Of a stretch of DNA of 64,000 nt, positions 1 to 8,500 are shown piece after piece. Source of the DNA: Variovorax brevis. Lineage in GTDB: Bacteria > Pseudomonadota > Gammaproteobacteria > Burkholderiales > Burkholderiaceae_C. The notes beneath the pieces were generated by a model that ran no database searches, had not been told where the DNA came from, and saw nothing but the letters and a program-made list of their open reading frames with translations. A program made the position numbers and the translations under genes. How positions within the stretch are numbered: the first letter of the stretch is position 1; each line of letters begins with the position of its first letter. The stretch spans positions 62,001 to 126,000 of the forward strand of contig NZ_JASZYG010000016.1 in the NCBI RefSeq assembly GCF_030317105.1. The letters are read 5' to 3'.

Positions 1-657
1 CAGGATGTCGCGCGTGCCGTCGGGCAGCACGCCCAGGGCCAGGTAGATGGCCTTGTTGCGCACCACCGCGTCTTCCTTGATCTTTACGCGCAGGGCGTCG
101 AAGAAGACCACCGGGTACATCGGCTCAAGAGGCCTGGCCTGCCAGGCGCCGACCTCGGCCATGACGGCATCGGTGACCGAGCTGATGAACTCGGGCGAGA
201 CCTCCACGCCGTAGCTCTCCTGCAGGAAGCCCTGGATCTCGCGCATGGTCATGCCGCGCGCGTACATGGCCACGATCTTGTCGTCAAAGCCGGTGAAGCG
301 GCGTTCGTGCTTGGGGATGAGCACTGGCTCGAAAGAGCCTTCGCGGTCGCGCGGCACCTGGATGCGCAGCGGCCCGTCGCCGGCCAGAACGGTCTTGGCG
401 CTTTTGCCATTGCGCTGGTTGGCGCCACTGGTATCGGGCTTGCTCGCGCCGCTGGGGTAGCCGAGGTGGTGCGACATCTCGGCACCCAAGGCGCGCTCGA
501 TGAGCGCCTTCTTGAACGCGGCTGTCGCCTCGAGGACGGCTTCGCCGGTCATCGGCCCGCTGACGAACTGGTCAATCAGCTCTTTTGGAATCGACGGCAG
601 CGCCGCCATCCTGGCGGCGATCGCCGCGTTTTTCGCTTTTGTTTTGCTTACTGGCAT
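1..657 (-). CDS. IS256-family (mutator-type) transposase, N-terminal part, runs off the window
   Basis: Reading leftward from ATG at 657 the frame is open to the window edge (219 codons). It begins MPVSKTKAKNAAIAAR and continues with features typical of IS256 transposases: an ALIERALGAEMSHHLGYP block, QVPRDREGSFEP, and FTGFDDKIVAMYARGMT followed by IQGFLQESYGVEVSPE. The visible end, near VFFDALRVKIKEDAVVRNKA, is where the first catalytic Asp of the DDE domain lies in this family. The rest of the catalytic domain is outside the window, so intactness cannot be judged. It abuts the 3' end of a truncated IS66-type ORF, suggesting insertion into that element. Confidence 0.9.
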   Translation of the reverse strand, partial: MPVSKTKAKNAAIAARMAALPSIPKELIDQFVSGPMTGEAVLEATAAFKKALIERALGAEMSHHLGYPSGASKPDTSGANQRNGKSAKTVLAGDGPLRIQVPRDREGSFEPVLIPKHERRFTGFDDKIVAMYARGMTMREIQGFLQESYGVEVSPEFISSVTDAVMAEVGAWQARPLEPMYPVVFFDALRVKIKEDAVVRNKAIYLALGVLPDGTRDIL

Positions 658-697
658 ACATGCTTCCTGTCGTCATGTTATGCCTCGAACACAAAAT

Positions 698-994
698 TCA
701 GGACAGGCTCGCTGCACCGCAAACAGGCACAAACGCCGGCGAGCGAACCTCGACGACTTCGCCGCCGGTGGACGGCGCAGTACCCTTGTCCTTCTGACGC
801 TCGCGTATCCAGGTGCTGAGCTGGTTCGCGTTGACGCCGCACTCGCGCGCCAGCTTCGTGACCGACACGCCCGGTCGCATGCACGCCTCGATCAGCTCGC
901 GTTTGGCGACCGGATCGTAGACGCTGCGGCCATCGCGCTTGCGACTGATCACCAGCCGTTGCGCCAAGTCCCCGACATCGAATTCCATTGACAT
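698..994 (-). pseudogene. IS66-family accessory protein (TnpA/OrfA-like), 3'-truncated
   Basis: The 98-residue product begins MSMEFDVGDLAQRLVIS and contains a helix-turn-helix block (RELIEACMRPGVSVTKLAREC then NANQLSTWIRERQ) typical of the small IS66/IS3-type orfA protein that binds element ends. The tail becomes unrelated (CGAASLS) just before the IS256 gene, so the C-terminus was probably cut by that insertion. No IS66 orfB or large tnpC is present. The ATG lies only a few bases from a hairpin and has no clear ribosome binding site. Confidence 0.7.
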
Positions 995-998
995 AACA

Positions 999-1020
999 AA
1001 CCCACGTAGTTAGGTGGGTT
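999..1020. repeat. 7-bp-stem hairpin upstream of the IS66-type ORF
   Basis: The arms AACCCAC and GTGGGTT flank an 8-nt loop, a few bases upstream (on the minus strand) of the ATG at 994. It has no T-tract on either side, so it is not a convincing terminator. It could limit translation of the transposition gene by read-through transcripts or mark an element end. Confidence 0.4.
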
Positions 1021-1162
1021 CGTAGACTCTCAGCATCTCTCGCGACCTTCAAGGACGTGGTTTGCTGACCGCATACCAACGATCTGGGGTCTTTCGTCAA
1101 GGGGTGGGCCCACCCTCACGACCTCATCATCGAGAAGCAAATCGCAAGTCGATACGGAATGG

Positions 1163-1783
1163 CTAGGCCGATGTTCGATCCGAGCGCGCCCTGCTCCCGA
1201 ATTGGTTGAGAATATCTACGAAGTAGCGCTCTGAAAAGCCAAAAATAAAAGCCCAAACGAGCGATTTGGCGTAGTCGGTTGGTCCAGAGGGTCTCCAGTA
1301 GCCCAGAAAGGTTGGCAGCGTCATGCAACCGTTGCCTCCCTCTGCGCAGCGGAATGCAGGGAACGTTGACCCCTGAAGCAGCCCTGCTGCGAACATCCCA
1401 TAGCCGGCCACAGCAGCAATGAGTCCTATGAGCGGTGGAATGGACGAGTAAGCAATCAAGTATGGATTAAATGTTCCAAAAAGAACTACGTACTGCGTTC
1501 GCGGAAAGATGTCCTCAAATGCGTACAGTCGCCGCAGGCAACTCACGAACCCTCCCATAGCACCCGCCATCGCTACAAGAAGCAAAACTGGCGCTTGTCG
1601 ATCAGCATCATCTGGTTTGCCTGGATGCAAAGTCGGGTCCGCGAGTATGACAGCGGTGGCAAGCAAGGCAGCCACTGCGGCAGTAACGACGAAAAGCCAC
1701 AGGACCATTAAACGATGTGCATCGAGTTGATCTTTCGGGAAGGGGTCGATTTGGGCGGTTGGAGTTTGCGAGTCAACTTGCAT
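1163..1783 (-). CDS. Predicted multi-pass inner-membrane protein, unknown function
   Basis: 206 residues from the ATG at 1783, chosen because GGAG lies six bases upstream; an in-frame TTG four codons earlier is less likely. A hydrophilic N-terminus of about 25 residues is followed by hydrophobic segments near residues 26-48 (LMVLWLFVVTAAVAALLATA), 65-85 and 105-140. A Cys-containing loop (FRCAEGGNGCMTLPTF) and a charged C-terminal tail (FGFSERYFVDILNQFGS) follow. No family was recognised. It stands alone between insertion-sequence remnants, so its context gives no clue to its job. It looks intact: no internal stop, and codon use like its neighbours. Confidence 0.6.
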   Translation of the reverse strand: MQVDSQTPTAQIDPFPKDQLDAHRLMVLWLFVVTAAVAALLATAVILADPTLHPGKPDDADRQAPVLLLVAMAGAMGGFVSCLRRLYAFEDIFPRTQYVVLFGTFNPYLIAYSSIPPLIGLIAAVAGYGMFAAGLLQGSTFPAFRCAEGGNGCMTLPTFLGYWRPSGPTDYAKSLVWAFIFGFSERYFVDILNQFGSRARSDRTSA

Positions 1784-1848
1784 GCTGGTCTCCAAGGCTC
1801 GAGTAAACCCAGGAATTCCGGGCGCATGAATACTGTGACCGTCGTTGA

Positions 1849-2070
1849 ATGGATGCGCAAGCGGTCCCTAAGATGCCAACGAACCGCAGTCAATCACCAA
1901 ATCGCGATGCTGCCGCCGTCGAGAAGTCAATTACCGCACTCAGGCGCAGTCCTCTTGCCTTGGTGGCGACCTCCAACGAATGTCCCGCCCTGCTCGCGCA
2001 ACTTGAGGCCGTTCAAAGGCAGCGGAACAGCCTTGTGAAGGGCTCGCGCAAGTCAGCGTCAATGCCGTAG
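1849..2070 (+). CDS. Tentative small ORF, unknown
   Basis: A 73-residue frame (or 65 from the ATG at codon 9) ending LVKGSRKSASMP. It includes a helical, Leu/Gln-rich stretch (CPALLAQLEAVQRQRNSL) that reads like real protein, but it lacks a clear ribosome binding site and I know of no homologue. It is the only plausible reading found between the membrane protein at 1783 and the IS6 end at 2137; otherwise that stretch holds nothing I can support. Confidence 0.22.
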   Translation: MDAQAVPKMPTNRSQSPNRDAAAVEKSITALRRSPLALVATSNECPALLAQLEAVQRQRNSLVKGSRKSASMP

Positions 2071-2136
2071 GTGCAGGGTGGCAGAGCGGTGTCGGACTGC
2101 GCCTGCACAAGTGCGCGGGGCCGAGCGGCCCATAAC

Positions 2137-2400
2137 GGCTCTGGTGCGAATTTTCGACGTGGCCGAATCGCCGCGCGAGTGCGTCGCGCCGGTCAGGCAG
2201 AAAGCACAGCATTCCAAATCGCAGGCGCAGCTTAGCCTCGAAGACGAAGCCGGGCGAGATTGAACTGTCCCTTGCGAATGCGATGCAGCAATTCCACGCC
2301 GGCGTCACCGCCGCTCTGTCGAAGACTTTGAAGCCGAGCATGGGGTTGATGCGCGACTTCACGCCCCGATGGTCCTGCTCGATTATGTGGTTACCTGGCA
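2137..2400 (-). mobile_element. IS6-family element remnant (3' end with terminal repeat)
   Basis: The left boundary matches the conserved IS6-family terminal repeat (GGCTCTGGTGCGAATTTT from 2137). Inside is the C-terminal part of the DDE transposase read on the minus strand. Related copies of the same end, more decayed, occur at 31110-31209 (inverted) and 54791-54930. The 5' part of the transposase is missing: the match stops at about 2400, where the IS110 left flank begins. Confidence 0.75.
2232..2400 (-). pseudogene. IS6-family transposase, C-terminal fragment with frameshift
   Basis: Read on the minus strand, the fragment starts NHIIEQDHRGVKSR then INPMLGFKVFDRAAVT, the hallmark C-terminal block of IS6/IS26-type transposases. 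After Thr the frame shifts and the expected ending follows in another frame: AGVELLHRIRKGQFNLAR to a TAA at 2232-2234. A deletion of about four bases at the junction explains the shift. The N-terminal and most of the catalytic region are absent. Non-functional. Confidence 0.8.
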
Positions 2401-2643
2401 TGCTTTGTCTCTCCCGCCTTCCCGGCGTACGGGTCGATGCCTCCGGCGGAGTATCGTTTCCGCACCGGGATAGGGGCGACGGGAGCATGTCTTTCGGGCA
2501 GGCCGGAGTACCTGATGAGCTGCGAGCTCGGGTTGTTAACTGGCTGCCCCTTCGATCTGCCCGGTTGCGCTGCGAGCGCGAATCCGTAGGTGTCGTGTTG
2601 CCCGCGAGCTTCCGCCGTGTGCTCATCACTTCAGGAGGCGCCT
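2401..2643 (+). ncRNA. Candidate bridge-RNA region of the IS110 element
   Basis: About 240 bp without a convincing gene lies directly 5' of an IS110-group transposase. In IS110 elements such as IS621 the noncoding end upstream of the transposase is transcribed as a bridge RNA that pairs with target and donor DNA. I infer the same role here by position only; I did not fold the sequence or identify guide loops. The recombinase is itself broken, so any RNA would now be a relic unless a complete copy exists elsewhere. Confidence 0.3.
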
Positions 2644-3567
2644 ATGAGAGTCATCGCCTTGGATGTTCATCGCAACTTCGCGCAGGTCGCGATCCGCGAG
2701 AACGGCCTCGTGAAGGATCACGGCCGCTTCGCCATGGCCGGCGATGCAGTGCTGATTGTTGCCGCTACGCTGACCAAGGAAGACGACGTCGTGTTGGAGG
2801 CGACCGGCAACACGGCGGTCATCGTCCGGCTGCTGACGCCCTTCGTGCATCGCGTGGCCATCGCCAACCCCATGCAAGTGCGGGCAATCGCCTGGGCCAA
2901 GGTGAAGACCCTCAAGATCGACGCCGCGACGCTCGCCCGCCTGCACGCGGCGCAGTTCCTGCCCGAGGTGTGGATGCCCGCCGAGGAGGTCGAACTGCAA
3001 CGCCGCTGCATTGCCGAGCGGGCCAGCTCGTGTCGCAGATGACCCGGCTGAAGAACCGGATCCAATCCATCCTCCACGTCAACCTGATCGCACGCGAGAC
3101 GGGACGCATCTACAGCAAGAAGGGGCGAGCGCGGTTGGAGGAACTGCCGCTGCCGCCGGATCAGCAGCGCGTGGCGCTGCGCCATCACGATGAGCTCGAC
3201 CGCCTTGCAGTGGAGCTGGCCGTCATCGACAAGGAACTCGCGCAGCGCGCGCTCGACGATCCAAACGTCAAGCAGCTGATGACGATCGGCGGAGTCAACT
3301 CGATCGTGGCGGCCAGCGCCATCGGCGACATCAAGCGCTTCTCAAGTCCCGAGAAGCTCGTGAGCTACTTCGGCCTGAATCCGAGCGTGCACTAGTCCGG
3401 CGACCACCCCGCCTACCACGGACACATCATTCACCAAGGCCGCGGCCACGCCCGCGGGATGCTGGTCGAAGCAGCCTGGGCTCTGGCGCAAGCCCCGGGG
3501 CCGCTGAGTGCCTTCTTCCAGCGCATCAGTCTCAAGCGAGGCAAGCAGGTCGCCGCTGTCGCGCACG
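2644..3567 (+). pseudogene. IS110-family transposase, frameshifted and with internal stop
   Basis: ATG at 2644 is preceded five bases upstream by AGGAGG. The N-terminal RuvC-like DEDD domain is clear: MRVIALDVHRNFAQVAI (Asp), VVLEATGNTAVIV (Glu) and AWAKVKTLKIDAATLARLH (Asp). Loss of one base near 3027 shifts the frame from CIAERAS into LVSQMTRLKNRIQSILH. The second half then reads to FSSPEKLVSYFGLNPSVH, where a TAG at 3393-3395 (probably once CAG) interrupts it. The last recognisable IS110 residues (ARGMLVEAAWALAQAPGP then KRGKQVAAVA) run to about 3567, where the sequence switches to an unrelated gene. Three independent lesions make it inactive. Confidence 0.88.
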
Positions 3568-3752
3568 GTCCGTACTACCAGGTCAGCTACACGCGCAAGG
3601 GCAAGAGCAGCACCAAGTTCGTTAAGCAGAAGGAGTTGCCCGCGGCGCGCAAGCAGCTCAAGAACTACGAGCGGATGAAGCTCCTGACGGATCGCTGGAT
3701 CGACCTGGCAACAGAACTCTCAACTCTCCGGCTCAACAAAGAGATCGATTGA
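3568..3752 (+). pseudogene. DUF6788-like fragment fused in frame to the IS110 tail
   Basis: From about 3568 the frame that ends IS110 continues as HGPYYQVSYTRKGKSSTKF, KQLKNYERMKLLTDRWIDL and finally LRLNKEID. This has the shape of the small DUF6788 proteins often found beside transposases (GPY-x-x-SY followed by an ENY-R helical tail). The N-terminus is missing and the boundary with IS110 has no linker. An ATG at 3459 would give a 97-residue chimera, but it begins inside IS110 sequence. Probably a deletion junction. Confidence 0.6.
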
Positions 3753-4224
3753 ATCGCATCGAGAACTTGGCACTCTCCAGGATCTACATGGGAGAATCGC
3801 AAAAGGCCGATTTTACCTGACGGGGTTCATCGCGGAGTTTCGCGATGGCAGTCTCGCAACCATCGAATCACTGTTCCGAAACTATTCGCCTGAATACTAC
3901 GAGAGCGTCAAGGCGAATGATCGGGCCAACACCGGCACCGGTCGATTCGCGTTCTGGCTGACTGGCGCGCTGCGTTGCCCCTTCGGCGAACTGATCGAGT
4001 ACCACCACTTCGCGTACTTCAGCATCTTCGAAGTCGAGCTCATGCTCTTCTTCCAGGACGGGTTCCTGGTCGGGCAGCGAATCATCCACCACGAACGCAT
4101 CAAGCACGAACCCCGCGTTACCGAGTCGCCCTGGGACAGGGTTGTGCGACGTGCAAAGACGCGCCATCTTGTCCATGCGCGCCCGCCACCTCGTCACGAA
4201 CAGCAGCAGGCGAAACAATCTTGA
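3751..4224 (+). pseudogene. 5'-truncated gene of unknown function
   Basis: In the frame starting at 3751 a continuous, protein-like reading runs to a TGA at 4222-4224. It contains GRIAKGRFYLTGFIAEFRDG, SLFRNYSPEYYESVKAN, FWLTGALRCPFGELIEYHHF, and LMLFFQDGFLVGQRIIHHER. There is no usable start codon until ATG 4042, deep inside the sequence, so the gene has lost its 5' end. The residue mix (Tyr, Phe, paired acidic and basic residues) is coding-like, but I recognise no family. The following 190 bp to 4416 contains only a possible 27-codon frame (4236-4319). Confidence 0.45.
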
Positions 4225-4416
4225 ACCACGGACCCATGCTAAGAATCCATGGAACGAGCTGGACGCCCGAATGCATGGCACAGTTGATGAGTGATCTCAA
4301 GGTGCCCGTCGGAGGCTGAAGTCCTTGGGAAGCGCCGACGAATTATTCATGCGCTCCCATCCTTTGATGCGGTGCATCGGAATATGCAGCGGCCAATCAG
4401 CAGGCAGTGCCATCCT

Positions 4417-4997
4417 TCATGACCAGTCCACCGCTTCGGTGGACGGCGCGTATTCCTCGGCTGTTCCGTTCACAAGCTTGTGCGTGATTTTAATCATCTG
4501 GTCTTGCCCAATGGCCTCCAGAACGTCGTCGAGCAACGCTGCGTCGATGTCCGCAAGTTGCCGTGCCAACCCGTCTTGAACTATCCGAACCCGCGCCCCC
4601 CTATTTTCGGAAGGATTGCTGGATAGTTTGCTCTTCGCTGTCTCAATGATCGCGTGGTTGCCAAGCGTCCTGGCTTCTCCGAGGGAGCCGAGATGACTCC
4701 GCAATTGCAGGATGCTGAGGGCGGCTTCATAGCTCATGAACATGTCGTTCACGCGCGGATCACACTTGTAGTAGCGAAGGAGCGCGCTGCCCTCTCCAAG
4801 TGAGGGCCTCCACCCGCACCACGATTCCGTCCGCCTCGAGTTGGCGCAAGTACCGGTGGACTATATCCGCTGGTTCTTTTTAAGAGCCGACGCATCCCAA
4901 TTCGATAGTAGCGGCGCGCAATGTCGCTGGCACTTTCGGGCGACGCTTCGGAGGATCGGATGGATTCCAACAGCTTGAAATATGCCGTTGCCACCAT
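4417..4997 (-). pseudogene. Decayed winged-helix-like protein, two frameshifts
   Basis: Three frames join into one coherent protein of about 192 residues. The start (ATG 4997) reads MVATAYFKLLESIRSSEASP to IGMRRLLK. After a run of five A residues the sense continues in another frame as EPADIVHRYLRQLEADGIVV, which looks like a recognition helix and wing. Near 4800 a second shift leads to GEGSALLRYYKCDPRVNDMF and a helical C-terminal part ending STEAVDWS at 4417. The small ORFs in single frames here are pieces of this gene. A DNA-binding role is inferred only from the helix-rich middle block. Confidence 0.5.
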
Positions 4998-5154
4998 GGT
5001 GCTTCCCCTTTCATGCCTATGATCACTGGACGGTTATCCAAAGTTTGACATGGACGTTACTGGGACAGTGCAACCCGTTGGGAATGGAATCGTCCATCTT
5101 CGGAGTCGAGCGTATTGGCCGCGCCGCATTGACACTGGTATGACCGACTGAGCT

Positions 5155-5263
5155 CGTTTGGCAGAACGTGACCGGTCATTTCGGTCATCGTGACCGACGC
5201 CGATGAGGGCGTCGCCAAATGTCGTTTCGGTATCGTGACCGCCCGTTTCGGCGATCGTGACCG
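5155..5263. repeat. Four imperfect ~20-bp repeats, IS21-end-like
   Basis: Units at 5155-5174, 5175-5196, 5221-5241 and 5242-5263 share the core TTTCGG...ATCGTGACCG (the first is more diverged). Multiple short transposase-binding repeats of this type are characteristic of IS21-family termini, but no istA or istB is present. The rest of 4998-5579 holds no gene I can support. Confidence 0.5.
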
Positions 5264-5579
5264 CCGGTCCGGTGGCGGGTGCTGCGTAGGGGGTGAAGTC
5301 TAGGGTCGGTGGAGTGGGGTCAGGTCAGGATTTGGCCTCCTGAAGCGTCTTTTTCGACTAACTCGCCACACCTGCGTTGCGTCCCGTGCGACGGGATTCA
5401 CCGTCGAGCGTGAAGCGCAGGCCATTCAAGGACGACCTTACGTCTTCGCCCGGTGGTTGCCGCACGCCCCGCAGCAGTGCGCCGTGCTCCAGAAACGTGC
5501 GCCTTTCCTCCTGCAAAATAATGATGTCGCGGAACTCTTGAGCGCAGTACATTGCCCCACGTCCGAGGAGGGCGTGACG

Positions 5580-8500
5580 ATGGAGAAATCCGCGGCCCCG
5601 AGTCCTAAGGACACCGAGCAGAGCTTTCTGGTGAGGGCGCCAGAACTCTCGTTGCCCAAGGGTGGGGGCGCCATCCGAGGGATCGGTGAGAAGTTCTCCG
5701 CCAATCCCGTCACCGGCACCGGAGCGATGTCGGTACCAATTGCACTTTCGCCCGGCCGCGGCGGCTTCGGTCCTCAGCTGGCGCTAGGCTATGACTCGGG
5801 GGCGGGCCACGGCGCGTTCGCCTTGGGTTGGCAACTTGCGCTGCCAAGTATCAGTCGCAAGACCGACAAGGGGTTGCCTCGCTACGGGGATGAGGAGGAG
5901 TCCGATGTCTTCTTGCTTTCGGGAGTGGAAGATCTGGTCCCGGTTCTCGACGCCGGCAAGCGTGTTGTCCAACTGACGCGGCTCGCGCGCAAGGACTACA
6001 ACGTCCGTCTCTACCGACCGCGCATAGAGGGCTTGTTCGCCCGCATCGAACGCTGGAGCGAAATTGGGAAGCTGGAAAACGCCTTCTGGCGCACACTCAG
6101 CCGCGACAACATCGCCACTTGGTATGGACGCGACGAAGAAAGCCGCATTGCCGATCCGGACGACCCGACTCGCATCTTCCAGTGGCTGATCTGCCAGACG
6201 CACGACGACAAGGGCAACGTCGCCGTCTACGGCTATGCCGCGGAAAATAGCCTCGGTGTTGACACAGGCGCCACATGGGAAGCCAACCGCCGGCCCCAGG
6301 CCCGGCAGGCCAACCGCTATCTGAAGCGCATCCTGTACGGCGGTGCGACACCCTACTTGCCGGTGCTCGACCCCGAGCTGAATGAAGTCGACTTGCCCGG
6401 CGATTGGATGTTCGAGGCCGTCTTCGACTACGGCGACCACAGCGGCCCATATCCCACGCCCGTTCCTGATCGGACCACGTCCGCCAATCCCTGGCCGGCA
6501 CGCGTGGACGCCTTCTCCACCCATCGCTCCGGCTTTGAAGTTCGCACGTATCGGCTGTGTCGTCGTGTGCTGATGTTCCATCACTTCCGCGACGCGCCCG
6601 GAGTTGGAACCAATTGCCTTGTGCGTTCGACCGAGTTCGAATACGAACTGCCGGATGCACCAATAGATGTGACCCGTTCCGGCTACACGGTGTTGCGCGC
6701 GGTCACGCATCGGAGCTATCAGCGCAAGCCAGGGTCCAACACCGATTACGAATGGCGCGGAGTTCCCCCGGTCGCCTTCACCTATAGCCGGCCGGTGGTC
6801 GACCCGACCGTGCGCGCCATAGATGCCGGCCAGCTGGACAACCTCCCGGTAGGCATCCAAGGCCCTGGATACCAGTGGATCGACCTCGATGGCGAAGGCC
6901 TGTCTGGAGCGCTGGCTGAGCGGTCCGGCGCCTGGTACTACAAACCCAACCTTGGTGGCGGCCGCTTCGGCACCACGCGGTTGGTCGTAGCGCAGCCGAC
7001 GATGGCCCTTGCGGCTGGCAGCCGCCACCAGTTCATGGACCTCGCCGGCGATGGCGAGATCGACGTCGTGGATTTCAGCGGCCCAGCACCGGGCTTCCAT
7101 GAGCGCGATCGCGATGAGGGCTGGAAGCGCCACGTCCCCTTTGTCAGCCTGCCCAATATCGACTGGCAGGACCCCAATTTGCGCTTTGTGGATCTCACTG
7201 GCGACGGTCACGCGGATGCATTGATCACCGAGCAGGAAGTTTTCACCTGGTACCCCTCGCTCGACGAGCGGGGGTTCGCGGCCGCCGAGCGCACACGCCA
7301 GGCGAGGGACGAAGACGCCGGACCCCGGCTTGTGTTCGCTGATGGCACCCAAACCATCTTCCTTGCCGACATGTGCGGCGACGGCTTGACCGCCCTCGTG
7401 CGCATCCGGAATGGCCAAATCTGCTACTGGCCCAATCTGGGCTATGGCCGTTTTGGCCGCAAGGTGACGCTGGGCAACTCGCCGCGGTTCGACCACAGCG
7501 ACCTCTACGACCCGCGACGCATCCGGCTCACCGACATCGACGGCAGCGGCCCCGTCGACATCATCTATCTCGGTCGCAATGGCGCTCAGCTCTACTTCAA
7601 CCGCAGCGGCAACAGCCTGAGCGATGCTCGTCTGGTCGATCTGCCCGTCGCGACCGAGAACCTCGGCGCCGTGCAAGCGGCCGACCTGCTGGGTAATGGC
7701 ACCGCCTGCCTGGTGTGGAACTCGCACCTACCTGCCGACGAACGGCGGCCCGTGTGCTACATCGACCTGATGGGTGGCGCCAACGAGACGCAGGAGGAGC
7801 ACTGCAGGCATGAGAAGCCACACCTGCTCATCGAGGTGAACAACAACCTCGGCGGCAGCACCGAAATTGAATACACGCCCTCGACCCGCTTCTACCTGCA
7901 AGATCGGCAAGCCGGCACGCCGTGGATCACGCGGCTGCCGTTCCCCGTGCATTGCGTCAGCAAAGTCACCGTGCGCGACAGGTGGCGCGGCACCGCCTTC
8001 AGCAGCACCTACAGCTACCACCACGGGTACTTTGACGGCGCCGAGCGCGAATTCCGCGGTTTTGGTCGGGTTGAGCAGATTGACGTGGAGAGCTACGGAA
8101 AATCAGCGCAACACAATGCCGCCAGCCCCTACATCACACAAGACCAAACGCTCTACCAGCCCCCAGTGAAGACCATCACCTGGTACCACACCGGGGCAGC
8201 AGCAGACCGGCAGCACCTCCTCGATCATTTCGAGCACGAATATTTTCCGCGTCGCTTTGCCGAACGATTGCCCGACCCCGCCAATGAGCCCAATGCCTTT
8301 CACGAACGAGTGCTCCCCGAGCCCCAGATCCCGCCCGACCTGACTGCTGTGGAATGGCGTGAAGCCTTGCGTGCCTGCAAGGGTATGGTGCTGAGGCAAG
8401 AGGTCTATGCACTCGATGTGGAAGACATCGCGGCAGCCCCTGCGCGGCACACCCCCGTGCGGCTCTTCTCTGCCGCCACGCACAACTGCCACATCCAGCG

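Noticed and set aside
999..1020. Rho-independent terminator
   Set aside because: The stem has no following T-run on either strand.
5457..5579. Upstream extension of BC-1 (41 extra residues)
   Set aside because: No ribosome site; the extra residues do not align with BC-2, and GGAGG precedes ATG 5580.
5784..7727. 647-codon open frame on the minus strand
   Set aside because: Antisense shadow of BC-1, with no motif and no start site.
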